Assembly (NCBI GenBank): GCA_947561585.1
Contig: CANNZV010000273.1
Location: forward strand, 1 to 64,000
DNA length: 64,000 nucleotides
Direction: 5' to 3'
DNA from: Caprella mutica
Taxonomy: Eukaryota > Arthropoda > Malacostraca > Amphipoda > Caprellidae
A program made the translations under genes and the position numbers. Positions within the stretch are counted from its first letter, which is position 1, and each line of letters begins with the position of its first letter. Positions 36,067 to 47,800 of the stretch are shown in pieces. The notes beneath the pieces are model-generated. The model was not told the DNA's origin and searched no databases. It saw only the letters and a list, made by a program, of their open reading frames with translations.

Positions 36067-37690
36067 TATGCATTCTCTGAATATAATTTAGAGTATCGTG
36101 ATATTCTTGAAATAGAAGCTCTCACATCGATTATATTCAAAGGACCATCAGGAAAGACCACTGGGAGTGATCCAGGAGAAATATGGGAGTAATTGTATGT
36201 TTCCTTGGAACGAGCCTAACATTCTCGGAATAATCAATTTACACAGATTCCTGGAATACCATTAAACATAGAAATATTTCGAAATATATCATGCATTCCT
36301 CAAACTATTGTTCCATGATACTCGAAAGCTCATCTTGCAACATAAATAATTAACACTTGAAGATCAACTCGGAACAGAATACCTACCTCGATTAATGCTT
36401 TCAAATATGTCAAAGTTTGATTATTTCGTATGGTTAGACATCCAATAGTTATATCCTTCGTGAATGGTAATAATTTCAAAGAAAATGAAAAGGATGAAAT
36501 GGAGCAGGCCAAACCATTAAACAGAATTTGTACTGCACCAATGACAAATCATTCCCACGTTTGTATTTAAACGACAATACTTAAATAAATTCTCTCACGA
36601 ACGAACATGGAATTTGATATCGCAGTTTGGAGATGCCATGCATCGTTAAGCTGAAGGATTAGTATTTGCAGTTGAATACATAAGTATTAGAAGTTAAACA
36701 ATAAATTCAAACTGTAGCTGTACTACGTTTAAAAGGCCGAAGTTGAAAATTCTTACATTTGTAGCTATTAATTTTGCAACGTTCTTAGGTAACGCTTTTT
36801 ACACTTCTTTACTTAACGTTTTCGTCAATTTATTGAGTTAATTTTCTAAAGCTAATACGCTTTAGTAAGTAAATTACGTATTTTGCTAGAAAATTCGTCT
36901 AGCTATTTAGATATTGAATAGAGGATATGATTCATCAATTAGATTTAATTCACATCCTCTACAAATAATTAAATTTCTTATTCATTTATATCAATTAACT
37001 AACGGTTCAATTCAATCTAATGATAAATAAATTGTATATAAAATTTGTACCCCGGATGCAATTCATTATCAGGAATAAAAAAATTCAGAATGCATTTATA
37101 TATAAATGTATTCAAATAGATATCAAATAGTATTTTAACAATCAATATATAATATAATTAGCAAATTCAACATAACAAAATTCCCTAATTCATTTTAAGA
37201 TTAATAACAATTTTTAAAGTATGGAATGGAATTTGAGTTCGCTTGATTAACCACCACATCGCCTCTAGAGTTGCACAAATTCAACACTTGGATAAAAAAA
37301 GAAACTTTGATTGATTTTCCACCTGTACAGGTAAAGGTTACAACTGCCAGCCTTTGAACCTAAAGTGGTGTATTTATACACAAAAATGGCCGTACATTTC
37401 TTAGGTGAAGAAAACCTAGGAAGATTCAACCCTCTACATCAAATATATTACAATCATGAATTAATTGGATAAATTAGCTATTACGGAATAACGATCGAGT
37501 AAAATTGTCCTTTTTAACTTATTTTCAAATGATCATCAAATTTAGGTGAGGAAATATTTTGTATTTGAGTAATACTTTTGAAATAATAATTTCTTGGGCC
37601 AGCATCCATTTTGTGCTTGCAAAATACTTCTCTTAAAGCGACAGGAGTTAACCAAGCATTTCTTCAGAGATATCACTTCACATCATATAT
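36067..37690. other. AT-rich interval downstream of the secreted-protein gene
   Basis: No gene was recognised. A 60-codon frame at 36330-36512 (-) has no splice support. Confidence 0.4.
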
Positions 37691-37694
37691 TCTA

Positions 37695-37700
37695 TTTAAT
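37695..37700 (-). terminator. Candidate polyadenylation signal ATTAAA
   Basis: ATTAAA on the minus strand, about 95 nt past the stop of the secreted repeat protein. It is the common insect variant of AATAAA. Other A-rich hexamers lie nearby, so the exact signal is uncertain. Confidence 0.35.
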
Positions 37701-37794
37701 ATGACTATATTTTCTTCTAAATTCTACAATCAGATAATAAAGTTCACAATCCTAATTCTAAACTGCATCCTTTGGCTGGAACTGTGAAGGCATC

Positions 37795-40700
37795 TCAATC
37801 CTCCTCACTGGAATCGTCTTCTCTACTACCAGATTCATCACTGTTGGCTTTCTTCTTATTCTTGCCCTTTGATTTCTTCTTGGTGGGCTTTTTCGCTGCA
37901 GGTTTAGGCTTTTTCGTTGCAGGTTTGGGTTTTTTCGTTGCAGGTTTAGGCTTTTTCTTAGATTTGCTGGGAGATTTGCTTGGAGATTTTTGCTTGGAGG
38001 GTGCAATTTTCTCATCCATTACAGCTTTAGGTTTTTCAACTTTGCTTGGCTTCATTTGCTCTACACTTTTCATCTCGGGTATAACTTTCGGTGGAGGAGA
38101 TTCAGAAGAAATTTCAGTAACTGTGGCTTCAGGATTTGGTTTTTCAGTACCAGAATCCTCACTGCTTTTCTGACTGATGTTAGTGACCTCTGTAGTCAGT
38201 TCACTTGTGTTTTCAACTGAATTTTCACTGCTGTTTTCTACTGAGTTTTCACTGCTGTTTTCAACTGAGTTTTCACTGCTGTTTTCAACTGAGTTTTCAC
38301 TGCTATTTTCAACTGAGTTTTCAATTGAGTTTTCACTGCTATTTTCCACTGAGTTTTCACTGCTGTTTTCTACTGAGTTTTCAATTGAGTTTTCACTGCT
38401 ATTTTCCACTGAGTTTTCAATTGAGTTTTCACTGCTGTTTTCTACTGAGTTTTCAATTGAGTTTTCACTGCTGTTTTCCACTGAGTTTTCACTGCTGTTT
38501 TCCACTGAGTTTTCACTGCTGTTTTCAACTGAGTTTTCACTGCTGTTTTCCACTGAGTTTTCACTGCTGTTTTCCACTGAGTTTTCACTGCTGTTTTCCA
38601 CTGAGTTTTCACTGCTATTTTCTACTGAGTTTTCACTGCTGTTTTCCACTGAGTTTTCACTGCTGTTTTCAACTGAGTTTTCACTGCTGTTTTCCACTGA
38701 GTTTTCACTGCTGTTTTCCACTGAGTTTTCACTGCTGTTTTCCACTGAGTTTTCACTGCTGTTTTCCACTGAGTTTTCACTGCTGTTTTCCACTGAGTTT
38801 TCACTGCTGTTTTCCACTGAGTTTCCATTGCTGTTTTCCACTGAGTTTTCACTGCTGTTTTCCATTGAGTTTTCTATTGAATTTTCATTGCTTTTTTCGA
38901 TAGATTTTTCACTGCTATTTTCAATTGAATTTTCACTGCTATTTTCAATTGAATTTTCACTGCTATTTTCTATTGATTTTTCATCGCTTTTTTCGATAGA
39001 TTTTTCACTGCTATTTTCAATTGAATTTTCACTGCTATTTTCAATTGATTTTTCATCGCTTTTTTCGATAGATTTTTCACTGCTATTTTCAATTGATTTT
39101 TCATCGCTTTTTTCGATAGATTTTTCACTGCTATTTTCAATTGAATTTTCACTGCTATTTTCAATTGAATTTTCACTGCTATTTTCAATTGATTTTTCAT
39201 CGCTTTTTTCGATAGATTTTTCACTGCTATTTTCAATTGAATTTTCACTGCTATTTTCAATTGAGTTTTCACTGCTATTTTCAATTGAATTTTCACCGCT
39301 ATTTTCAATTGATTTTTCACTACTATTTTCAATTGATTTTTCACTACTATTTTCAATTGAATTTTCACTACTATTTTCAATTGATTTTTCACTACTATTT
39401 TCATTTGATTTTTCACTACTATTTTCAATTGAATTTTCACTGCTATTTTCAATCGACTTTTCATTGCTATTTTCTCTCGATTCATCTGAATCTAATTTCG
39501 GTTTTGGAGTAATTGCAATATTTTCATCCAATTCAGAATTTTCTGTCACTCCATCAGTAGATTCTATCGTAGTTGATTCATCCATTAGTTTATTTTCAGA
39601 AGAATCTTTCTCCTTTATCAAATTCATAAAATCTTTTATTTGCTCTTTAGTATCTGACATTTCTTTGAGCTCATCCGATTTCATTTCCATCATTTGTTTC
39701 CCTAATTTGCGGACTTTTTCATTTTCCTTCCCACTCTCGCGAATCTTCTTCTGGAGGGCCCGCATCTTTTCGCTGTGCTTCCTAAATTTCAAAGCCAGCT
39801 TCTGTTTCTTCTCGGAAAGTTGATCTCTATAATCGGTAGACGGTTCATCCTCTGAGGATTCTAAACTTCGGCGAACTCTTATGGTTCTTCGTTTCATTGG
39901 AGGATATTGTGGAGGTGGATTATGGGCTTGGTACTGTGCAGGTGCAGGAGGACCTTGGCGATGACCTTTGTGAATGTGAACATGAGGTTTGTGATGGTGA
40001 GTGCGAACCCTGTCATCGCCCTGGATAAATAAAAGCATATCATTAATATCTAATTCAACAAGTACGGATAATAATCATTTGTATAATAAGTAAAACTATA
40101 ATAAACATCATAAGCAAGCTTACTTCGGGTGCGTAGGTTTTCTCTTGATATTCGTACAATGCTCTGAAAGAAATTAACATTCATCAATACATGAATGAAT
40201 ATTTCATATTCTCATCATTTAATGATATATCCATTTTTCTCGTACCTAGAAAAAGTGTCAGAATCTTCACCAGATTCCAGAATAATGGCGTGTAAATCTG
40301 ACGGTCTTCCCAAATGCTCATCAAGGGCTTTCAGTCCAGCAGCCATTTCGTTCTCGTCATCATCAGGAAAAACTATTTTGATCTCAGGTTCAGTGGATAG
40401 GACATACCTCTGTGGATTGGGAGGAGGCACGGGTGTGCCTTTTTTGTAAGGGAGAGCTCCTTCCGCAGCTTCTTCCTTTGCTAACTCCTCCCTGAAGCGG
40501 TTCTGTTTGTCCAAATTATGTTCTCTCGGAAGACTGTTTGGAAAAGCTTCCCTATGAGGTGAACCATTTTTCTGAAATAGGAATAGAATAAAGTATCAAT
40601 TATTCTGTCACGATAACAGATCAATAAAATCAAGGAATACTATTTAGATATTATTCTGTCTATGTTAGATTGTCTATGTTAGATATTGTAATATCACTGT

Positions 40701-43297
40701 CATATATATTACAATCATTATTAATTAAGGTTATAAATGTGAGCAAAATGTCTACTATTTTTATAATTATGTTATAATTATAAATATTTAGAATAAACAA
40801 GATCATAACCTTTATTTCCAACGAAATGTGGAAACCAACATATACAGATATATAGTATAGAGTAAATTACGAATTATCGGTCAGTTCCACATCTTCGGTC
40901 ATATAAGAAAAAAGATATAATTTTATTCTATTTTTATTTTAATTGGTATCCATGATACCTGCAGGTAGCATGGATACCAATTAAAATTAAAGTTAAATAA
41001 AAATTATAATATCGTTTTTTCTTATATGACCGAAGATGTGGAACTGACCGATAATTCGTAATTGACCCTAAACTGAACCTGATTAATTTCCTATAAATTT
41101 TACGAAGTTAATAACATCCTAGACGAAAATTCTTAGACTATAATAATTGAGCTATTTGAATTTAACCTATAGTTTTAACTATACTATTTTGAAATGAATC
41201 ATTAGCAGCAGAAAATGACAGAAAGAAGTTTAATTGATATCAGTATTTGCGCATTGTCAACAACAAAAGGTGATGTACAAAGGATCGTGTCATGTGTTAA
41301 TTGAATAGAAACTCCCGCTTTTATTGTGAATAACTCGATTAGTTTTATTTCGTTAGTGAAACTGACGCTTTTTTGAGCGACATACGATCTCGTGATTTAT
41401 TCCCCGCTGCAGTTTCATAGCGAATGAAAACTGCCGCGTTTGATTGCATTCACTTTGTGATCAAAGAGATGGTAAGTGAGTTTAAATGAGAATAAAATGA
41501 TGCCACTTGAGCTTTTGGTATCTGAGTATTGTACTTTCGAACACTTTTTACAAAGTGAGAAATCTTTATTGAAAAAAAGGCTGATTTAGTAGAGGGTAAG
41601 TTCCGAATTATCGACCAGATTCATATCTTCGGTCATATAAAAATAAATAAAAGATATAAAAATTGTTATTTATCTTTAATTGGTTTTAAATAATAATTGG
41701 TGTCCGTTTTAATTGGTGCAAGTATCATGGATACTGATTCAAATAAAAACTATTATTATATCGTTTTCTTTTTTCTTATATGACCGAAGATGTGGAACTG
41801 ACCGATAATTCGGAGCTTATCCTAGTGTATGTTTATTTACATATCTACACGAAAATGTCCGTAGTAAAGTACCAGCTATGACTGTATATTAATACTTAGT
41901 AAGACCATTTGGCTTCCCATTTGGCTTGCTTATGACAAGAATAGATGACCACTATAACTAATCCAGGGCACTTCTGCACACTCTGTGGAAGCAACATCAT
42001 ACGCTATTTAATGGTAACCATTTATTATAGAGACTGTTATTACAGTTATTGTTAAATTGAACATACATACATTTTAAATCTTTTGAGTTGAAATCCAAAA
42101 TATTGTTTGTATTTCATAATATTTTGTATGTAATTAAATATAATCTTGTTAATCGTGATAGGAGTGCCGAAAAAAGTTAGATCGTCCGTATAATTTTTTA
42201 AAAATATAGTAAACAGCACATAAGGCAGGAATAATGTTTTTTTCGGATAGAGTTTTCAAAGATACCTATTCTCTGATTAGCCAGCAAAAAAGAGGAGCAA
42301 ACAGAGGGCGGAGCACTAAACCGTAAGTACTCCGCCCACTGTTGGCTCCTCCTCTCTGTATATAGTTATGTGTTGAATTAAATTATTTTTTAAATAATAG
42401 GAACTTTGAAACTCTAAACATAGATGGCCGTTATGTAGTTTGTTGTATCCGCTAGTTTGTTTCACTGCACACTTCGTGATTGAATAATACATAGCAGGGG
42501 GGGATCAATCTTTACAGCCAATCAGTAAGTTAGTAACCTTAAGAACATTATCCTAAAAAACTTATCCGCAAGGAACAATATTTTTAAAACGATATTCTAA
42601 GTGATAGTGACCTTACAATTTCTAACCTTTGAGGTGCCGCCCATTATGTTAATTAATCTGAATTATATTCCCTTATGATGAGAAATTGTCACCTTTAACT
42701 GCATCATGGTCTCACCAATGTAAGTGAACTGGCACTGTCCACATGAGTATTGATAAATGAGACCAGATGACAATAAATGACAGTAATTTTACCTCCAAGT
42801 TAAACTAAATTTTGTTTTCAAAAATGCAACCACTATTGGTTCATTTTTCCCTCATAAAGACAAAATCCCACATTTACTGTCATCTGATCTCATTTATAAA
42901 TACTCATGTGGACAGTGCCAGTCCACGTACATTGGTGAGACCATGATGCAGTTAAAGGTGAGAATTTCTCAGCATAAGGGAATATCCTTTAAAACTAATA
43001 ACCCCTATAGCTCCCAGCCATATAGATTAATCTGAATTAATGCACATTGTTTTCAGTGTTAGATTGTTCTGATAAAAAGCGGACTAAAGTGTGTTTAACT
43101 TAAGAGTAAACTTATCTTTAAATCACATGTGCTTTAACCTGCTCATGCAAGCTGCATTATCTTTCACTCACATGTGCATTATCATGCAAGTTGTTAGAGT
43201 ACATAGAAGCAGTAGGTAGACGAGATGGAGAAGTTTTACCAACTAGAAGAACTGTGAGGATGAGTAGGATGCCAATGCAGGCTGCAGCTGACGCCAT
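37795..43297 (-). CDS. Secreted Glu-Asn-Ser repeat protein, four coding exons, ~905 aa
   Basis: Coding exons on the minus strand: 43297-43172, 40571-40246, 40163-40124 and 40020-37795. Phases 0/2/0 match at every junction, with donors CAT/GTGAGTG, CTAG/GTACG and GAA/GTAAGC and acceptors CTATTTCAG, AATTTCTTTCAG and TTTATTTATCCAG. The start MASAAACIGILLILTVLLVG is a typical signal peptide, so the product is secreted. Residues ~43-164 are acidic/proline-rich. Then come a His-rich patch (THHHKPHVHIHKGH), a furin-type RVRR site near residue 215, a charged probably helical stretch (~225-315), ~420 residues of 8-residue E/N/S repeats (~346-768), and a Lys/Pro tail (KKPKPATKKPKPA) ending in EDDSSEED. 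I do not recognise the family; an extracellular matrix, salivary, egg-coat or glue-like role is conceivable but unproven. An acceptor (TTGTTTCACAG) 11 nt before the ATG implies an upstream non-coding exon. Confidence 0.85.
38209..39477 (-). repeat. Coding minisatellite: 24-bp units encoding SVENSSEN
   Basis: Lies inside the last exon. The distal part is homogeneous SVENSSEN units; the proximal part alternates SIENSSEN, SIENSSEK and SIEKSDEK. Length changes are always in codons (some units lose 3 residues), so the frame is preserved, unlike in the non-coding arrays of this window. Nearly every unit holds an N-S-S sequon. The complementary strand is also open (repeating FSLLFSTE), as a by-product. 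Confidence 0.95.
40860..41068. mobile_element. MITE, GGGTAAGTT family, in intron 1
   Basis: Ends GAGTAAATTACGAATTATCG and the inverse ending CGTAATTGACCC, flanked by TA. Core ATGATACCTGCAGGTAGCAT (40952-40971) is one base from a perfect palindrome. The arms are long and well paired, so the intron transcript could fold here. Confidence 0.87.
41594..41822. mobile_element. MITE, GGGTAAGTT family, in intron 1
   Basis: Ends GGGTAAGTTCCGAATTATCG and the inverse ending TTCGGAGCTTATCC, with TA at the right. The centre is a rearranged CCTGCAGG core (GCAAGTATCATGGATACTGA). Confidence 0.83.
42275..42350. repeat. GC-rich hairpin in intron 1
   Basis: GAGGAGCAAACAGAGGGCGG pairs imperfectly with CCGCCCACTGTTGGCTCCTC across a short loop (AGCACTAAACCGTAAGTACT). 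It stands out by its GC content in an AT-rich intron. Confidence 0.6.
42655..42775 (-). pseudogene. Penelope-like element GIY-YIG fragment, minus copy
   Basis: On the minus strand the frame reads LIYQYSCGQCQFTYIGET followed by MMQLKVTISHHKG and a stop. The CxxC followed by TYIGET, then QLK and an H-containing block, is the GIY-YIG-type nuclease segment at the C-terminus of Penelope-like retroelements. No reverse transcriptase is present. It diverges from the plus-strand copy just to its right. Confidence 0.75.
42811..43035 (+). pseudogene. Penelope-like element GIY-YIG fragment, plus copy
   Basis: The frame is open to TGA at 43033-43035. Landmarks are FKNATTIGSFFPHKDKIPHL, then LIYKYSCGQCQSTYIGET, MMQLKVRISQHKG and SFKTNNPYSSQPY. 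This is the typical end of a Penelope-like protein: linker, CxxC, GIY-YIG core, then the EH/QH-x-G block. It is 5'-truncated and probably dead. With the minus copy it forms a diverging inverted pair inside intron 1. Confidence 0.8.
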
Positions 43298-43366
43298 CCT
43301 TGTGAACCTGTGAAACAAATAACATTCTTAGTTTTTATTTGCATTTGATTAAAAAAACATGGGATA

Positions 43367-43559
43367 GGGTAGGTTACTAGTTATCGGACTGTTTCACATT
43401 TTCGGACATGTAAATAAAATATAAATCAAATAATAATAACTATATCGTTTTTCGTATAGGACATGTAAATAAAATATAAATTAAATAATAATAATTACCT
43501 ATATTGTTTTTCGTGTATGACTGAAGATGTGCAACTGACCGATAATTCATAACTTACCC
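43367..43559. mobile_element. MITE, GGGTAAGTT family, upstream of the signal-peptide exon
   Basis: Ends GGGTAGGTTACTAGTTATCG and the inverse ending ATAACTTACCC. The interior has a direct duplication of GACATGTAAATAAAATATAA (43413 and 43461). It lies only ~55 bp upstream of the acceptor of the first coding exon. Confidence 0.8.
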
Positions 43560-43939
43560 TGTCATTTAACAATTTTCAGTAATGATAAAAAAATTACCAT
43601 AGTAATCTAAACAAAAATAACGATAAAAAAATTAATTTCATAAACCATTCAAAAGTATAGCAAAAATACGACAGTTAATAAATAGAATAAAAAAAATATC
43701 TGTCATCTTTTAAGGAAATTTACTTGAATTTAACACTTCAGTAATATTTATTTCAGTACTCCCTACACATTATCATTTTCTATGAAACTCATAGAAAATA
43801 CTTCTCATGACTGGTGAGGTAGTGTACTGTGTTACGCTCAATAATTAGTAGGATTGATAGATAATTTATATTTGGATAATAAAAGAAATATAATAACCAA
43901 ATTATTTTATTTTTTATTCTTTGCACTATTCAGCAAATA

Positions 43940-44106
43940 GGGTAAGCTCTGAGTTATCGATCGGTTTCACAATTTCGATCATATTATATTAAACTGTATA
44001 ATAATTATTATAATTTAACTCATTAAATGAATAAATTATTATTATTATACAGTTCATTTTATTATGATCGAAAATGTGGAACCGTCCGATAACCGGGAAC
44101 ACACAC
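43940..44106. mobile_element. MITE, GGGTAAGTT family, diverged copy
   Basis: Ends GGGTAAGCTCTGAGTTATCG and a decayed inverse (CCGATAACCGGGAACACAC). Arms CAATTTCGATCATATTATAT and its inverse pair well. TA flanks both ends. Confidence 0.78.
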
Positions 44107-44619
44107 TACTCACTATTTAATTATTATTTCATTCTGTTTATTTATTATCTAATTATTAATTCATAAGTACCATCTCTATTAACAGCTTCTCCCAACTCCT
44201 ATTTTTTCTGTTAAATTTCCTCATTAAGTAATTAAAACTCGTTTAATATTAATTTAATCAATTGTAAGTTAAATAGTTACTGTAAATCAATATAAGATTC
44301 TTGTTAACATATACATTAATATTTAATGTTCAGCTTATTATTATTTATCTGTTTTAGCAATTGGAATAGAATAATAATTAGCCTTTTTCCAACAAATGCT
44401 ATTTTGAAATGTTCAAATATTAACCAGTTTGTATTTACTCTTGGAATATTTACACGGAGTGATTTGTACGCTAAAATTCTCCTCTCGTCAGAATTTGGGA
44501 CTGTCCAGATTTCAGTTTGAATTACGTTAGCAACCAATCAAGATTTCGTTAAAAAAGATTTCAAAATGCATCAACAAATCAAGTCAGAGTCGTTTGATAT
44601 GTTTGAAAATGCCATAAAA
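44107..44619. other. AT-rich spacer
   Basis: No feature was recognised; overlapping frames on the two strands at 44316-44537 lack coding signals. Confidence 0.4.
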
Positions 44620-44835
44620 CCTGTTTGAACTTACAAAAAAGTATTCGAACTTACTAAAGAGTGTTTGAACTTACAAAAAAGTATTCGAACTTACTAAAGA
44701 GTGTTTGGACTTACTAAAGAGTATTTGAACATACTAAAGGGTAATTGAACTTGCTAAAGAGTGTTTGAACTTGCTAAAGAGTGTTTGAACTTGCTAAAGA
44801 GTGTTTGAACTTATTAAAGAAGTATTGAACAGGTT
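44620..44835. repeat. 20-bp tandem repeat, about 10-11 copies
   Basis: Units of GTGTTTGAACTTGCTAAAGA with variants (GTATTCGAACTTACTAAAGA and others). Divergence is higher at the left edge. Confidence 0.92.
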
Positions 44836-47800
44836 AAAAAAATGATAATAATAATATGTCATATTAAACTTAACATAATCCATTGATTGGGCCTTGGTAG
44901 GAAAAACCGTTTAGTTGAATTATGGAAACTTAAATTCAGTTATATTGGTATTCAATAATTCTTCAAAAATTATAGATTCTTTTCCTGATGAATAAAACCG
45001 CCTTTCCGATATTTTGAGCCATAATATCTCTTCTGAAGTGTCACTTATAATAAATGAACCAATTTAATACCGATTATTTTAACCAATTTTTTTAATTCTC
45101 TACAAGCACTTTACTTCTAAAACCAATTTTAGAAGTAGGTCCCCGGTGTCCCTGTTCCTTTTCAACTGGTTGTCCTGATCTACTGAGATAGATCGATGCA
45201 GTGACTACTTTACATTCAGGGCAAAATGTGAACAAAATGCAGGTACACGAGATGGCAGTGCATCTACTCGATTACTTCAAAAGGAACAGTTTGCGGTGAA
45301 AATTGTAGAGAATATTGCACAGAAGCTCTGTTAGGAATATAAAGAATATGTTCGATACGAAACTCTGTATCAGTAACATCTCTGGTTTAAAAACACCAAA
45401 GATTTGCCTTTTTCAGACCTATAAAAAATTCAGGAGATGCCTGTACCAGCATCCGATGTATTTCCAGCAGATTTTCAGTAGAGTATCTCTTCTCTACTGG
45501 TGGTACTTCTGACTTGAAACAGGCTTCAATGTGCACAGTACAGGTCGTAAAATTCTATCACTGTCACAACTGACCTACTTCAATTTTACACTTGACCAGC
45601 TACGGATTTGTTATGCAAACAAATACTGGGCAAAAACATTGGCCGGTATTACGACCATAATGGCATGAAAATATTCAAAATTGCAGTACTATATAGTGTC
45701 TTGAAGGCAGTCTATAGCAATGGACAAATGCCGGTTATTAAGGTTTACACGATAAAAAACCAGTTCTGGCCAAAATGTTTTGAACAGCTTTAGCCCAAAG
45801 CAAAATCTTACACATGACATAAGGCTACAGTGGTACAGAGTAAATGTATGTTCAATTAAGGGTCAGCCAGTTTGTCGAAGTACCGTAATTAACCCACTAC
45901 CATGCAGCTAATACCGGTTACTATTTATATGGTACTTGGTACTCATCTCCCAGAGAATTAGTTGCCAATTTGCAAAATATCTGCACAGTGTTCGAAGAAA
46001 TCTTATAGTCTTACATTAAAATGTTTTATTTTCTAACGTAATAAAATACTTATAAAATGCATAAGTAAAGTTAATTTAAAATTCATAATTTCTATCAAAT
46101 ATAACACAGCAGTATATTCTACATTACCAGCCAATTAACAACAATTATTATTATAGAAAAAATTGAATACACTGTGCTGCAAATATCTTCCGAGTTTTAA
46201 ATCTTGCGAGAGGCTGTTGGCTTTTTATTCCTTCAGAATGTTCCTTGGCGTAAAAATGTCCTGAGAAATTGCATGCTAAATTAATATCAGAAGTTTGTAC
46301 ATCCAACAGAAGGAACATTATTTCTAGCAGTCAAGTTAGGGAGAGAGGAAAGTTATGCAGTCGGAATTGAAAGGAGATTTTTAGCAGTTTATTGCCGTTC
46401 AGAGGAGAGGTTATCTGGTGATAATATTTCACACATTTAGTCACTGATAGTTTGATTTGTTTTGTTTTTTTCTTTTGATTCTCAAAATAATTATGAACTT
46501 CTTTCCGATAAAATACTTCTATAACGATAGAAAATTTCAGATATTTACTAAATTTGAATTACTATAAACTTTTTGATCAATAATGTTTACAATAGTTAAT
46601 TATTGTATTTTATATAATAAAATATATATTTTTTAATAAACTTGATGAAAAATAATTATTTTTAAATCGAAATTGTACTTTAAACTGTATGTTCAATTTA
46701 AATAGTTAGTCTACTTGTAGTTTGATTTGATCTTTTAAATCATTAGACTCTCAAATGAATTATGTACTTTTATCTTTTCATCACCCACTGCTAGTAGCTT
46801 TATTTAAATTCAAATATCGAATAAATGGCGTTACAAAAATCTCATTCCAGGTGATGGACATTGACTTTTAACGCAGTGATAGACTTTATACTGCAACTCT
46901 GAGAGAGCACATCAAATCTTTTCCTCGCACCCATTTCCTCATGTCTCACCACGCTAAATTCTTAACCAGACTCTGCAGCAGTTTATATAGGGATGTAAAA
47001 TTCAGTTCTGCTGAATTCTCTGAGACGTTTTGTGACATTCTGGAGTGTTTTCTCTAACAAGAAGTGAAGTATATTGTATAGCCTCAGACGAGAAGGCAGC
47101 ACTTACAGGAGAGTGTGAAGCTATTCAGCCTTGACGTCTCGTATGTTAACAGGAAAGGGTATCAGAGAGGATGAAATATTCTTGTACGTACGTAAAATAA
47201 AGAGTTATAAAATTCTGAGAGAGAATAAGTGCTGTTTAACGTGTGAGGCTCTTAGTTCAAGTCATTCGATTTACTAAAATACAAAAAATAAACATTTTTT
47301 TACCGATGAAATGTTATACAGGTTGTTTGCGACATCTGGTTTTAACTATTGAAATTTAAACTGAATTTTAAGCATAATCTAAGAGCCTTAGTGAAATGAA
47401 ACTATGTGTATATTTGAGTTGAATTGCATATCTATGATTCAGTTAAAAATCGGTAACGAAGTTATACATTGTCCATAAAAAAATATTTTATTGAATTGTC
47501 ACGTGATATCATATTTTGTAGTTTAGAAATACATGAAATTGATTTGATTTTCGAATATTCGAAATGGTTTACATCCTCCCACGCATTTCCATCAATTTGG
47601 TTATGCTAAAACTTTGAGACTTTTACACATCAAAGAAAAGCTGTTAGATGTTTCTGCCAGTCTAACATAAAATTATTCCTTCGGTCAAAAATAGTGAAGG
47701 TTTCAACTAAAAAATCGACATCTTTTCGATCGCATCAATCTGTGTTTGTAATTGAAACTTCGCTTCTACGGCAATAGTTCGATATTCACGTTTGCTTTTG

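Noticed and set aside
38177..39823. 548-codon plus-strand frame reading FSLLFSTE repeats
   Set aside because: It is the complement of the 24-bp coding repeat of the minus-strand secreted protein. That protein has splice sites, a signal peptide and in-frame exons; the plus frame has none.
40021..40038. Start codon giving MLLFIQ before GDDRV
   Set aside because: The six codons are the end of an intron: TTTATTTATCCAG is an acceptor and the preceding exon (40163-40124) joins in phase.
42160..43040. Possible intact Penelope-like element in intron 1
   Set aside because: Only the C-terminal GIY-YIG segments are present; no reverse-transcriptase motifs were found on either strand.
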